Origin: Sphingobium herbicidovorans | Lineage (GTDB): Bacteria; Pseudomonadota; Alphaproteobacteria; Sphingomonadales; Sphingomonadaceae | Reading direction: 5' to 3' | NCBI RefSeq assembly: GCF_002080435.1 | Contig: NZ_CP020540.1 | Location: 248,001-312,000 of the forward strand | DNA: 64,000 nt | Shown: piece by piece, positions 34,737 to 44,459 of the stretch | Position numbering within the stretch: the stretch's first letter is position 1 | Layout of the letters: the number at the start of each line of letters is the position of its first letter | The notes under the pieces: generated by a model | The model's input: the letters and a program-made list of their open reading frames with translations, nothing else | What the model was told of the DNA's origin: nothing | Database searches by the model: none | Made by a program: the position numbers and the translations under genes

Positions 34737-35027
34737 ATGACAGTCAAACAACGGCGTTACACGATCCGGCTTGAGCAGGATCAATGGCAGCGCCTTGAGC
34801 GGCACGCTCTGGCCCGTGGGGTCGCGACCGCCGATCTTATTCGCGCGGCGATCGATCAGTCTTTGTCGGGCGATGCGCTCGAGGATGCGAGCCGGCTGCG
34901 ATTGGCGCGTATCAGCGAATTTCAGCAGCTCGCGCTCGACATCATCCTGCGCGAACAATTCCCCCAATATCGTGACCGCGTGGTCGCAGAAACCGACAAG
35001 CGGATGGAGCTCTACCATGGCCGGTAA
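34737..35027 (+). CDS. Ribbon-helix-helix relaxosome accessory protein (putative)
   Basis: 96 residues. The start ATG 34737 has GGAGGA at 34724-34729; an upstream frame to 34629 has no site. The N-terminus KQRRYTIRLEQDQWQRLERHALARGV looks like a short RHH strand and helix, followed by ATADLIRAAIDQSL. By position (upstream of coupling protein and relaxase) it resembles TrwA/TraY-like oriT binders. The stop overlaps the coupling-protein start by 11 bases. Confidence 0.72.
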   Translation: MTVKQRRYTIRLEQDQWQRLERHALARGVATADLIRAAIDQSLSGDALEDASRLRLARISEFQQLALDIILREQFPQYRDRVVAETDKRMELYHGR

Positions 35028-37314
35028 GGACATCCGTACCAACGGGCAGAACATCCCGCTCAGCCATCATTCGGCGCGCGGCGAAGTACAGCGCAATTCG
35101 GGCAATTTTACGCGCGGCAGCCAGCTCCTTTCCCACGAACTGATGATGTGGCTTTCGGGTGCAAAGATGCCCGTCATCTTCTGGTTCTTTGTGTTCCTGA
35201 GCTGCTGGTTCGGCATCATGTCAGTGAAGCTTGATGAGCATGGTTTTCAGCTCATCTGCATGAAGGTCTATGCCGAGCTTTGGGACTGGGTCGATCTCGA
35301 TCCGATGAAGCGCGTCAACGTCACCCTGGCGAGCGGCAAGATCGTGCGCACCATCATGTCAGCCGTACCGTATATCCCGGACGTGATCCGCGCCTGGGTG
35401 GTGGCCATGAAAGGGCTGCTTGGATCCTTCCTGCTGTCGGTCTTCATCACCGTTCCTGCAGCCATCGCCTTTGTCGATATGTCCAAAAGGCGGGGAAAGT
35501 CGATCCTTCAGGAACGGCATGAGCGCGGCGCCATGCTGGTTGATGTCGAATTGCTGCGATCGGAGATCATTGAGCATAACCGGATCAAGTTTGAAGAGGA
35601 TGTAGCGCAGCTCTGTCCAGGCATGAAGCCTGCGGACATTTTGCGTCTCCCATTTGCCGAGCGAAAGGGGAGGGGGATCCATCACCCGTACAGCCTTGGC
35701 GGCATCCCCTTTCCCTATCGGCTCGAGCAGTCCCATGTCATGCTGATCGGCACCACCGGTTCGGGCAAGACGACTGAGCTGCGGTGCCTCGTTGCGCAGA
35801 TGCGCGCGCGGCAGGACAGCGCGGTAATCTTCGATCTGACCGGCGCTTATGTGGAGTCCTTTTACGATCCCGCGCGCGACACAATTCTCAATCCCATGGA
35901 TGAACGTTGCCCAGCCTGGTCCATCTTCAACGATTGCTCGACGCATAGCGATTTCACCTCTGCGGCGGCCGCGCTCATCCCTTCTGACGGCGGGTCCTCA
36001 GAACCCTTTTGGGCGCTCGCTGCCCGCACGCTTTTCATCGAAATGTGCATCCGGCTGATCGAGCGGGGCGAGGCCACCAATCTTGCGCTTTCTGAAAATC
36101 TGATGACGGCCGATCTGGCCCGCGTTCACCGCTATCTCTCCAACACGATCGCCGACCCGCTCACGGCGCCGGAAGCGGCGCGTATGGCTGAGTCGATCCG
36201 CGCCGTTTTCAACACCAATGCGCAGGTGCTGCGCTTCCTGCCTGAAGAGGGGGAGCCCTTCTCCATCCGGCGGTGGATAACGGGCGAAAAGAAGCCCGGC
36301 GCGATCCTGTTCATCACCTCCCATTATCTCGATCTCCCGATGAACAAGGCGCTCCTCACCCTCTGGATGGACCTTGCCATCAACAACCTCATGGCAATGC
36401 CGCGAACACGCTCGCTGCGCACCTGGTTCATGTTCGACGAGCTCGGCGCGCTGCACCGTTTGCCCGCCATTGAGAACGGCCTTCAGACGGCGCGTGCCTA
36501 TGGCGGCGCGATGATCCTTGGCCTCCATAGTTTTGAAAAGCTGGTGGAGGTTTATGGCGAGCATGGCGCGAAAAATCTGGCCTCGCTCGCGCGCTCCAAA
36601 CTGATCCTCGCCACCTCCGACCTCGACACTGCCGAACAGTGCGCGCGCTATATCGGCAACCGGGAAGTGCGCCAGATGGATGAGGCCTACAGCTACGGCT
36701 ACAACAACACCCGTGATGCCTCGACCCTGACGCCGCGCAAGCAGACCGAACCGCTGGTCATCGCCGACGACATCACGAACCTTTCTTCGCTTCACGCCTT
36801 CGTCAAATTTCCGGACGGCTTTCCGGCGGCGCGGCTTGTGCTGCAGTATAAGGATTACCCGTCGGTGGCCGTCGGCTTCGTCCGCCGCAAGGAGGTGAAA
36901 CCGATCCGCTCGCGGCGCGGGGAGGGGGCCTTCCAGGAGGACGGGCAGAGCGGTGAAGCGGGTGGTCGTGATGGCGCCGCGCAGGTCATTGAGAATGTCA
37001 CTGACCCGACCGTTCCAGGCAGTGTGCAGGATCAGGAGCGCCATGGGCCCGCCGCTGGAGAGGTGGAGTCACAGGATGGGGTGCGCACAGAGCCCATTCG
37101 CGACCCGCTGGTCGATGCAGCGCGGCAGCGGAGCGGCGAAGCCGCTGCCCACTCCAAAGGCGGTGAGCAGCGAGAGACGGCTCCCCAGGAGCGGGACCGA
37201 ACCGATCGCGGGTACAGGCAGGCACCTGCCGTTCCCGTGGTGGAGGATCAGACGCTTATCGAGTTGCGACAGGACCTGTCCGCGGGTCTTGAGGGCGGTG
37301 ATTTCGGGATCTGA
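35017..37314 (+). CDS. traD: Type IV coupling protein (TraD/TrwB family)
   Basis: 765 residues. Two membrane helices (about 51-70 and 134-154) precede the ATPase domain. Walker A is GTTGSGKT (245-252). Walker B WFMFDELGALHRLP and the TRAX-like ARAYGGAMILGLHS are typical. The C-terminus (about 640-765) is Arg/Glu/Gly-rich and unstructured. It delivers the relaxosome to a mating channel and motors DNA export. The ATG overlaps the RHH gene. No T4SS channel genes are in the window, so the plasmid is either mobilisable or has them elsewhere. Confidence 0.92.
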   Translation: MAGKDIRTNGQNIPLSHHSARGEVQRNSGNFTRGSQLLSHELMMWLSGAKMPVIFWFFVFLSCWFGIMSVKLDEHGFQLICMKVYAELWDWVDLDPMKRVNVTLASGKIVRTIMSAVPYIPDVIRAWVVAMKGLLGSFLLSVFITVPAAIAFVDMSKRRGKSILQERHERGAMLVDVELLRSEIIEHNRIKFEEDVAQLCPGMKPADILRLPFAERKGRGIHHPYSLGGIPFPYRLEQSHVMLIGTTGSGKTTELRCLVAQMRARQDSAVIFDLTGAYVESFYDPARDTILNPMDERCPAWSIFNDCSTHSDFTSAAAALIPSDGGSSEPFWALAARTLFIEMCIRLIERGEATNLALSENLMTADLARVHRYLSNTIADPLTAPEAARMAESIRAVFNTNAQVLRFLPEEGEPFSIRRWITGEKKPGAILFITSHYLDLPMNKALLTLWMDLAINNLMAMPRTRSLRTWFMFDELGALHRLPAIENGLQTARAYGGAMILGLHSFEKLVEVYGEHGAKNLASLARSKLILATSDLDTAEQCARYIGNREVRQMDEAYSYGYNNTRDASTLTPRKQTEPLVIADDITNLSSLHAFVKFPDGFPAARLVLQYKDYPSVAVGFVRRKEVKPIRSRRGEGAFQEDGQSGEAGGRDGAAQVIENVTDPTVPGSVQDQERHGPAAGEVESQDGVRTEPIRDPLVDAARQRSGEAAAHSKGGEQRETAPQERDRTDRGYRQAPAVPVVEDQTLIELRQDLSAGLEGGDFGI

Positions 37315-37317
37315 TCC

Positions 37318-40300
37318 ATGCTCTCTGTAGCTGCCGTGCGCTCCTCCTCTGGCGCTGCTAATTATTTCGCGAAAGACAATTATTATACCGTCGAGGGATC
37401 GGCGGAGGTCAGCATCTGGGACGGGGAGGGGGCTCGCGAGCTTGGCCTCGCGGGACAGGTCACAAAAGATGCGTTCGAAGGCATCTTGAATGGCATCCTG
37501 CCTGACGGCACCGGGGTGGCCCAAGTGGAGAACCGGCAGGCGGGCACTGACCTTACCTTCTCCATGCCCAAATCGGCCTCGATAATGGCCTACATCGCGG
37601 GGGACCGGAACATCCTATCAGCCAACCTGCGGGCAGTGCAATCCACCATGAAATGGGTCGAAGCCAATCTTGCTGAGGGACGCAAAGATATAGATGGGAA
37701 GAAGGCGCCGATCCGGACCGGCAACCTCGTCTATGCCCTGTTTGAGCATGACACGAGCCGGGCGCTCGATCCCCAGGGCCATGTCCATGCGGTGATCGCA
37801 AACCTGACCCAGATGCCGGACGGAAAATGGCAGGCGCTCCACAATCGCGCGATCTGGAAAGCAAACAGCGTCATTGGCACCATCTATCATGCCGCCCTGC
37901 GCGAAGAGCTGGGCAAGCTGGGCTACCAGACCGAGATGACAGGCAAGCACGGCACCTTTGAAATTTCGGGTGTGCCAAGAGAAGTGATCGATGCCTTTAG
38001 CCAGCGCAGGCAGGACATATTAGCAAAGGCCGCTGAACTGGGCGTTACATCGCGCGATGCCCTCGCGTCCATCACCCTTCGTACCCGTGATCCAAAGCTC
38101 AACGTCGGTGATCGCGATGCACTCGGCAGAGCCTGGAAGGACAAGGCTGCAGAGCTTGGCTTTAGCGGCAAGGATCTGCTCGAACTCGCGCGAGCCCGCA
38201 GCATGCAGGAACGGGCAGGGTCAACCCTTCAGCGCGGCTATCAGGCGATTAGGGAAGTAATCGCGACGACATATGAGAAACTTTCCGATGTTCTTGGACC
38301 TGACGATCCGCTGGTCGATCGTGGCCTCGCCCGCATGGGACAGACGCCGGCAGTGGCGCGGGCGCAGCTTGCTGTTGCATCTGCCATTCGCATTCATGCC
38401 GAGCGGGAAGCCGCGTACAAGATGACGGACCTTGCCAAAACCGCGCTAGACCTTGGGCTAAAGGGCGTCACCGTCGATCTTGTCGATCAGCGTATCGCTG
38501 CGCTCACAAAGCGCGGCTCGCTCATCCCAGGCGCTGGCCGCGACAGTGATGGTGTCGTCTCCATGGTCACCACTGCGCAAGCTCTGGCGACCGAGGAGAA
38601 GATTCTCAACCTGGTGCAAGCGGGCAAGGGCAGGGCGACGCCGATCGTCGCTGTTGACGACGCCCGGGACCGGCTGCAATCGGTGAGCGTTCATGAACTC
38701 AATCCCGGGCAGCTGGCGGCAGCCAGCCTGATTGTCTCCTCTGCCGATCGCACGGTCATCGTCCAGGGCATCGCGGGTGCGGGCAAGTCTACCATGCTTT
38801 CCGCCGTCGCGCGGGTTGCCGAGGCGGAAGGCCGCGAAGTGTTGGGCCTTGCATTCCAGAACAAGATGGTTGCCGATATGGCGCAAGGGGCAGGCATCAA
38901 AAGCCAGACGATCGCGTCCTTCCTTCTTGCCCATCAGCACTTCATCACTGAACGTAGCGGACCCGGCTATGACGAAGCGCGCGCGGCACTCGCCAACAGC
39001 ATGATCGTGGTCGATGAAACCTCGATGGTGTCGTCAAAGGATATGCTCACCCTCCATCAGGTCGTAGAGTCGCTCGGCATCGATAAGCTGGTGCTGGTCG
39101 GGGACCGTCAGCAGCTCTCCTCGATCAATGCCGGCAAGGCTTTCGCCATGATCCAGGCCAGCGGCGGCACCATGGCGCGGATGGACCAGAATATCCGTCA
39201 GCGCACGACGCTACTGCGAACGGTCGCGTCATTGGCCAACGCCGGGAAGGCCGGCCATGCCCTTCGCCTGCTGGGGAATAACGTCATTGAGTCGCAGAGT
39301 CCGGCGAAAGATACCGCCGATCGCTGGCTTGGCCTTTCGCCCCAAGATCGGGAGCGTACGGCCGTGTTCGCGTCGGGTAGAGACGCCCGGGCAGCGATCA
39401 ACATGCGCATTCAGGAGGGCCTTGTTGCTGAAGGATCGCTGCGTGGCGAGGCGATCGAGGTCATGGTCTATGAGCGGGTCAATCTCACCCGGGAGGAGCT
39501 TCGCTATGCGAAGAGCTACCGCGAGGGGCAGACGCTGGAGGTTGGGCGCGGCGGTATGCGGGATGTCGGCCTCAAGGCCGGACGTTATGACGTGGCGAAG
39601 GTCCATGCCAATGGCAAGATCGACCTTCGCAAGGGCGGCCAGCGCGTCCTTTTCGATCCGCGGAAACTCTCGCCTCAGGAAACTCACGATCGGCTTCAGC
39701 TTTCGGAAAAGAAGATTGTTCAGATCCGCGAGGGCGATCGCATCCGCTGGACCGCGAATGACAAGCCGCGTGATCTCCACAACGCCGCCATCGCGACGGT
39801 GGTCGCCGCGGACCAGAATGCGGTTACGGTCGAAACGGCTTCGCGGCAGCGACTGACCCTGGGCCTTTCCGACCCGATGCTGTCGCGTTTGGACCTCGCC
39901 TACAGCCTCAACATGCACATGGCGCAGGGGATCACCACGGACAAGGCCATCACCGTCATGGCGAGCTACGAAACAAACCTCTCCAATCAGCGCCTGTTCA
40001 ATGTCGGCGTCACGCGCGTTCGGGACGAGCTGACCATGATCGTGGACGACAAGGCCAAGCTGGAGCGCCAGCTCGCCAGCAATGCTGGTAACAAGACGTC
40101 GGCGCTGGAAGCCACGGGGCGGCTTAATATCGATAATATAGCCGATGGCGGTCCTGAGCGGCCGAGGGCTCAGGAGCTTGGCCTTCCTGATGGTCCCAAA
40201 TCAGGGGCGAGCGACAAAGCGCAATATCGGGGCGCAGCAGGGAAAGGCCGGCCAGGCAGCGGTGAGCAGGGGCGCACCGAAAAGGATCGCTCCGATACTT

Positions 40301-40341
40301 TGGCAGCCCTCCCTGAGCGAAGTCTGGGTCTTGATCTTTGA
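37318..40341 (+). CDS. traA: MobF relaxase-helicase (TrwC/TraA type)
   Basis: 1007 residues. The relaxase domain starts MLSVAAVRSSSGAANYF with catalytic Tyr16 and further Tyr22/23. The metal His triad is His144, His155 and His157 (DPQGHVHAV). A helicase domain follows, with Walker A GIAGAGKST (484-492) and Walker B SMIVVDETSM. The order relaxase-helicase and the length are typical of MobF. The C-terminal tail is basic and low complexity. It starts three bases after the coupling-protein stop. Nicking at oriT and 5' unwinding of the T-strand are the expected activities. Confidence 0.93.
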   Translation: MLSVAAVRSSSGAANYFAKDNYYTVEGSAEVSIWDGEGARELGLAGQVTKDAFEGILNGILPDGTGVAQVENRQAGTDLTFSMPKSASIMAYIAGDRNILSANLRAVQSTMKWVEANLAEGRKDIDGKKAPIRTGNLVYALFEHDTSRALDPQGHVHAVIANLTQMPDGKWQALHNRAIWKANSVIGTIYHAALREELGKLGYQTEMTGKHGTFEISGVPREVIDAFSQRRQDILAKAAELGVTSRDALASITLRTRDPKLNVGDRDALGRAWKDKAAELGFSGKDLLELARARSMQERAGSTLQRGYQAIREVIATTYEKLSDVLGPDDPLVDRGLARMGQTPAVARAQLAVASAIRIHAEREAAYKMTDLAKTALDLGLKGVTVDLVDQRIAALTKRGSLIPGAGRDSDGVVSMVTTAQALATEEKILNLVQAGKGRATPIVAVDDARDRLQSVSVHELNPGQLAAASLIVSSADRTVIVQGIAGAGKSTMLSAVARVAEAEGREVLGLAFQNKMVADMAQGAGIKSQTIASFLLAHQHFITERSGPGYDEARAALANSMIVVDETSMVSSKDMLTLHQVVESLGIDKLVLVGDRQQLSSINAGKAFAMIQASGGTMARMDQNIRQRTTLLRTVASLANAGKAGHALRLLGNNVIESQSPAKDTADRWLGLSPQDRERTAVFASGRDARAAINMRIQEGLVAEGSLRGEAIEVMVYERVNLTREELRYAKSYREGQTLEVGRGGMRDVGLKAGRYDVAKVHANGKIDLRKGGQRVLFDPRKLSPQETHDRLQLSEKKIVQIREGDRIRWTANDKPRDLHNAAIATVVAADQNAVTVETASRQRLTLGLSDPMLSRLDLAYSLNMHMAQGITTDKAITVMASYETNLSNQRLFNVGVTRVRDELTMIVDDKAKLERQLASNAGNKTSALEATGRLNIDNIADGGPERPRAQELGLPDGPKSGASDKAQYRGAAGKGRPGSGEQGRTEKDRSDTLAALPERSLGLDL

Positions 40342-40501
40342 CCGGGAGCCGCGCGCGCATGTTGGACCTATAGTTCCGTGCGGCGGCGCAAGAAGCCGAA
40401 GCACTGGGGAAACTCGATTGAGGCCTTCTGGGTTAGAGCGCGGCTTGGAACGCCGACTACCGCGTTGCGTTCGCCTGTATCCACCGTCATAGGCTGCGCC
40501 C

Positions 40502-40675
40502 ATGGACGAGAATACCACTGACTTGATTCTGCGTGTCATAGAACGCGCGCCGCAATGAGTCCGTCACGAACTGGAGGCCAAGGACCCGAGCGCACGTAGG
40601 CGGGCCGAAGAAACCTTGGCGGCAATGATTGCTGATGCGCTCGCGAATGGAGCTCCCACGCAGCCTTTGAATTGA
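40502..40675 (+). pseudogene. Small plasmid protein with in-frame TGA
   Basis: Frame MDENTTDLILRVIERAPQ, then TGA at 40556-40558, then VRHELEAKDPSARRRAEETL and on to a stop at 40675 (58 codons). Reading through gives a sensible small helical protein (resembling short plasmid conserved proteins with WxRxDLxxKD/RAEETLAAMI style), so the TGA is probably a TGG-to-TGA mutation. Function unknown. Confidence 0.5.
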
Positions 40676-40828
40676 GTTCGGCCGGTTGATAGGTCTCGCC
40701 TTCGCGGGATTTACCGCTCGCCAAAAAAATTCGCGCCGAACGGCTGTTCTTCTTCGCCATCATCGGTCCGCTCGGGAACGATGCGTCTCCGCTGCTATCG
40801 TATCGACTGCCTACTCGCCTTCTCTTCT
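40676..40828. other. No gene before vapBC
   Basis: About 150 bp with no credible gene, followed by the operator at 40829. Confidence 0.4.
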
Positions 40829-40851
40829 GGCATATGCTAATGTCATATGCC
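40829..40851. promoter_or_regulatory. VapBC operator palindrome
   Basis: Inverted repeat GGCATATG/CATATGCC with a seven-base spacer, ending one base before the AAGGAG ribosome site of vapB. Its position fits autoregulation by the VapBC complex. Confidence 0.7.
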
Positions 40852-40862
40852 AAGGAGTCGCC

Positions 40863-41096
40863 ATGAACGCTGAACGTCATGTCAAACTGTTCAAAAATGG
40901 TCGCAGTCAGGCCGTCCGTATCCCGCGCGAGTTCGAGTTGCCGGGGGAAGATGCGATTATGCGCAAGGAAGGCGGTCGGCTCATCATCGAACCCGCGCCT
41001 GCGCTGTCGCTGGCCGATTATCTGGCTACTCTCGATGACATCGAGGAAGATTTTGGTCCAATCGACGATATTCCCGCGGATGCCGTGAAATTCTGA
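40863..41096 (+). CDS. vapB: VapB-type antitoxin (AbrB/SpoVT fold)
   Basis: 77 residues from ATG 40863, with AAGGAG at 40852-40857. AbrB-like swapped-hairpin sequence (HVKLFKNGRSQAVRIPREFE, LIIEPAP) then a C-terminal toxin-binding segment. It neutralises the PIN RNase and, with it, binds the palindrome just upstream. Two bases separate it from the toxin start. Confidence 0.88.
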   Translation: MNAERHVKLFKNGRSQAVRIPREFELPGEDAIMRKEGGRLIIEPAPALSLADYLATLDDIEEDFGPIDDIPADAVKF

Positions 41097-41098
41097 TC

Positions 41099-41494
41099 AT
41101 GTACCTTCTCGACACCAACATTCTTTCGGATCTGGTCCGGCATCCGCAGGGTGTAATCGGCGCGCATATCGCGCAGGGGACTACCGAGACCATTGTCACG
41201 AGCATCATTGTCGCCAGCGAACTGCGGTTCGGGGCGGAGCGTAGGGGATCAGAGCGGTTGACGGCGCAGCTAGAAGGGATTCTCAAACGCATGCCTGTGC
41301 TGCCGCTCGAGGAGGACGCGGATCGCCGCTATGGTGCACTTCGTGCGGAGCTTGAACGCCGAGGCAAACCGATCGGGGGAAATGATATGTTCATTGCCGC
41401 TCATGCCCTGGCACTCGACGCTACGCTCGTGACGGACAATGTCCGGGAGTTTGAGCGGGTGCCGGGATTGCGGGTCGAGAACTGGCTTCGATAG
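41099..41494 (+). CDS. vapC: VapC-type PIN-domain toxin
   Basis: 131 residues. The acidic active-site set is visible: Asp5 (LLDTNIL), Glu41 (VASELRFG), Asp96 (GGNDMFIAAHA), Asp113 (LVTDNVREF). PIN toxins cleave RNA (tRNA/rRNA) with Mg2+. Plasmid addiction is the probable role. Full family length. Confidence 0.9.
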   Translation: MYLLDTNILSDLVRHPQGVIGAHIAQGTTETIVTSIIVASELRFGAERRGSERLTAQLEGILKRMPVLPLEEDADRRYGALRAELERRGKPIGGNDMFIAAHALALDATLVTDNVREFERVPGLRVENWLR

Positions 41495-41726
41495 CCCGAC
41501 GCGTAGCCGCCAGAGCGTGGTTTGGTTGGAGCGCTCGAATGTGAGCCAGTACCGCAGTACCGGAGCGGCAAACTTTGGGGCTTTCCTGAAAGTCGGCTTC
41601 GGAGCATCGCAGGCTTGTTTCCAGACGCTAGTTTTCGGTGAGGCGGATCGCTTGGATGCTGTGTAAACTAACATTCTGACACCAGCTTGTCGGTTCTTTA
41701 TCTGAAGCATTCAATGCGGCGTCAAC
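41495..41726. other. No gene between vapC and mrp operon end
   Basis: About 230 bp of short frames without ribosome sites. No clear terminator was found for either convergent operon. Confidence 0.4.
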
Positions 41727-42083
41727 CTACTTCCCATCTTCATCGACTAACCCGGGATTCGCGTCGCCTTCCACCCGTTCGCGGTAGAGGGCCGCCCGTG
41801 CTAGCAGCATGAAGGCGACCGGCGTGGTGACCGTAAGGAAAAGCCCGATCAGGATTTCATGGATGGAAGGACGCGAGCGGAGCACGGAGAAGCAGATGAT
41901 CGACGCCAACACGATCAACGCCATGCCCAGTGTACTACCAAGCGTCGGCGGATGCACGCGGTCGTAAAAGCTCCTCATGCGCAACAGGCCGATCGACCCG
42001 ACCAGCGCCGCCAGCGCGCCGGAGAGCAGCAGGAGCGCCACCAGCGCCGCCGCCCAGCCCGGAAGGTCCGGTGCCTGGATCAT
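41727..42083 (-). CDS. mrpG: Mrp antiporter subunit G
   Basis: 118 residues from ATG 42083; a longer frame to 42392 is not credible because it overlaps mrpF. Three membrane helices (about 10-30, 45-65, 70-95) with the MrpG signature SIGLLRMRSFYDRVHPPTLG. Last gene of the mrp operon; its ATG overlaps the mrpF stop (ATGA). Confidence 0.9.
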   Translation of the reverse strand: MIQAPDLPGWAAALVALLLLSGALAALVGSIGLLRMRSFYDRVHPPTLGSTLGMALIVLASIICFSVLRSRPSIHEILIGLFLTVTTPVAFMLLARAALYRERVEGDANPGLVDEDGK

Positions 42084-42361
42084 TCGATTACCTCCCCCCG
42101 CATCAGGAATTTCGACAGGCCGACTGTCCCGACAAAGCCCAGCAGGGCGATGACCAACGCAGCCTCGAAATACAACGTTCGCCCTGTCTGTATGCCGAAG
42201 CTCAGCAACAGCAGCATCGAATTGGTGTACAAAGTATCCAGCCCAAGCACCCTGTCCTGCGCGCGGGGCCCCCGGATCATGCGGTAGGCGGCGCACATCA
42301 TCGCCAAGCCCAGCATGACTTGCGCCACTGTGATTGCCAAGGCCAGTAGCAGGGACGTCAT
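42080..42361 (-). CDS. mrpF: Mrp antiporter subunit F
   Basis: 93 residues, three membrane helices; MMCAAYRMIRGPRAQDRVLGLDT is the family signature. Overlaps mrpE and mrpG by four bases each. Confidence 0.9.
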   Translation of the reverse strand: MTSLLLALAITVAQVMLGLAMMCAAYRMIRGPRAQDRVLGLDTLYTNSMLLLLSFGIQTGRTLYFEAALVIALLGFVGTVGLSKFLMRGEVIE

Positions 42362-42846
42362 TGGCCGAATATCTCCAGCAACAAACTTTCATACCTGAGC
42401 TTGATCAAGGCGATCCACTGATCCTCATCGACGAGGTCCAGGACATGGACCAGCACCGCGCTGCGGCGTCGATCAAATTCGACCCACAAGCTGCCGGGCG
42501 TTGCCGTTATGATTACGGCTAAAGTCGCGAGTCCATAGGGATGGGTAATCTCCAGCGGCAGGTGGATGAACCCGGAAACCCGGCCGCGGCGTCGGAACAG
42601 CACCAGCGATGCGACAGCAAAGTTCGACCGGACGATATCTGCAACGACGATCGCCAGCAGCTTAGCCATGGCCGCAGGCTGCCGCAGCTTCACGGGTTCC
42701 GGCTTCAATGCTGCCATCGCTTGGGTGGCGAGAAACGCTACGATCGCGCCCAGCAGCATTTGACCTGGCGAGAAGGACTGAGTCAGCAACAGCCAAGTGA
42801 CGAACAGCAGCAGCGCAAGTAAGGGGTGGGGGATGAAGCGCCTCAC
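42358..42846 (-). CDS. mrpE: Mrp antiporter subunit E
   Basis: 162 residues from GTG 42846, which overlaps the mrpD stop (GTGA). Two N-terminal helices, then the MrpE region NFAVASLVLFRRRGRVSGFI and LATLAVIITATPGSLWVEFD. A longer frame from 42972 only adds antiporter D out-of-frame sequence. Confidence 0.9.
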   Translation of the reverse strand: MRRFIPHPLLALLLFVTWLLLTQSFSPGQMLLGAIVAFLATQAMAALKPEPVKLRQPAAMAKLLAIVVADIVRSNFAVASLVLFRRRGRVSGFIHLPLEITHPYGLATLAVIITATPGSLWVEFDRRRSAVLVHVLDLVDEDQWIALIKLRYESLLLEIFGQ

Positions 42847-44459
42847 CGTCCAGCCCCCACGCGCTGCGCGCTCAGGACCGCGCCCACATAGCCCTCCCGA
42901 TCGCCCAGGGACTGGCCGGTCCGTTCCATGTAGCGCATCGTCGGACCCGCGAAGATCATGAGACCGAGACACACCACCAGCAGCATCGCGACCGGTACTA
43001 CTTCGGCAAGGCGAAGCACCGGCTGCGGCTTGTCCGACGGTGCCCAGATCAGATCGATGCCAGCGCGGGTCGTCGCGACCAGCACCGCCAGCCCTGATCC
43101 GATCAATAGTGCAATGAGGCCCCAGATCGACCCTGCGATCCTGTCCTGCAGTCCGAGCAATCCGTCGATCATCGCGAATTTGGCGATGAAGCCGGACAGC
43201 GGCGGGAGGCCGGCGATTAGCAGTACGCAGAAGGCGAAGCCCATGCCCAGTATGGCGATGGTGGCAGGGATGACGATGCCGATCTCTTCCTCCCCACCCT
43301 CGTTGAGCGCGCCGGTATATTCATCGTCGAACACAGGTTCGCTGACGCCCGCTGGCAGCGCTTCCTGCCGCTCGACGAGCTCGATTAGCAGGTAGAAGGC
43401 GCTGATCGCCAACGTCGAACTGACTAGGTAGAAGAGTGCGCCTGCTAGGACATCGCCTGCGCCCGCGCCGATTGCCGCGATCAGCGTGCCCGCCGAGATG
43501 ATCAGCGAATAGCCCGCAACGCGCGACAATGTGCGGGCGGCGAGCACGCCGATTGTGCCGAACGCCATCGTTGCCATGCCGCCGAACAGCAGCCATTCCT
43601 CACCATAGTTGCCGGTCCAACCCAGATCGCCACCAAAGAGGAGCAGATAGACGCGTAGGACCGCGTAAATGCCTACCTTGCTCAATATGGTGAAGAGCGC
43701 GGCGACGGGGGGCGCCGCCGCCGCATAGGTACGCGGCAACCAGAAGCCGAGCGGCCACATGCCCGCCTTCACCAGGAAGGCGATGCCCAATATTGCCATC
43801 CCGCTTTGCACCAGCGCCACGTCACTATTCGCAACGGCCGGTATGCGCACGACCAAGTCAGCCATGTTGAGCGTCCCGGTCACCCCGTAGATCAGCGACG
43901 CGCCGATCAGGAAGAGGAGCGATGTGGCGACGTTAAGCGTCACATAGTGCAGCGCTGCCTTCACCCGCGCCTTGCTCGATCCGTGCAGCAAAAGACCGAA
44001 TGACGCCGCCAGCAGCACTTCGAAGAAGACGAACAGGTTGAACAGGTCGCCGGTCAGAAATGCCCCGTTGAGACCCATCAGTTGAAGCAGGAAGAGCGCG
44101 TGGAAGCGCGGGCCGGCACGGTCCCATCGCGCCAACGCGTGGATGAGCGAGGTAAGGCCCAACGTTGCTGTCAGCACAAGCATCATCGCCGACAGCCAGT
44201 CCAACACAAGCACGATACCGTAAGGCGCCGCCCAATTGCCGACCAGATAGGCGCGGGTTGCGGGCGCGCCGCTGAAGCCCGCTGCTGCAACCCCGGCCAA
44301 CAGGGTGATCGATGTGGCGAGCAGCGCTGTCACGGTAGAGAGCGCGATGATCCGCTTGGCCATCGTCCTGCGCTCGTTGAGCAGCAACATGGCTGCTGCA
44401 CCGACCAGCGGCAGCAAGATCGGGAGAATGATCAGGTGATGAAGCGCGCCCCCGGTCAC
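42843..44459 (-). CDS. mrpD: Mrp antiporter subunit D
   Basis: 538 residues, about 14 membrane helices, homologous to NuoM/NuoN proton pumps. Conserved: MGLNGAFLTGDLFNLFVFFE (Glu in helix 5), FLVKAGMWPLGFWLP (Lys) and the central HYVTLNVATS. Main proton-translocating partner of MrpA. Within the operon. Confidence 0.94.
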   Translation of the reverse strand: MTGGALHHLIILPILLPLVGAAAMLLLNERRTMAKRIIALSTVTALLATSITLLAGVAAAGFSGAPATRAYLVGNWAAPYGIVLVLDWLSAMMLVLTATLGLTSLIHALARWDRAGPRFHALFLLQLMGLNGAFLTGDLFNLFVFFEVLLAASFGLLLHGSSKARVKAALHYVTLNVATSLLFLIGASLIYGVTGTLNMADLVVRIPAVANSDVALVQSGMAILGIAFLVKAGMWPLGFWLPRTYAAAAPPVAALFTILSKVGIYAVLRVYLLLFGGDLGWTGNYGEEWLLFGGMATMAFGTIGVLAARTLSRVAGYSLIISAGTLIAAIGAGAGDVLAGALFYLVSSTLAISAFYLLIELVERQEALPAGVSEPVFDDEYTGALNEGGEEEIGIVIPATIAILGMGFAFCVLLIAGLPPLSGFIAKFAMIDGLLGLQDRIAGSIWGLIALLIGSGLAVLVATTRAGIDLIWAPSDKPQPVLRLAEVVPVAMLLVVCLGLMIFAGPTMRYMERTGQSLGDREGYVGAVLSAQRVGAGR

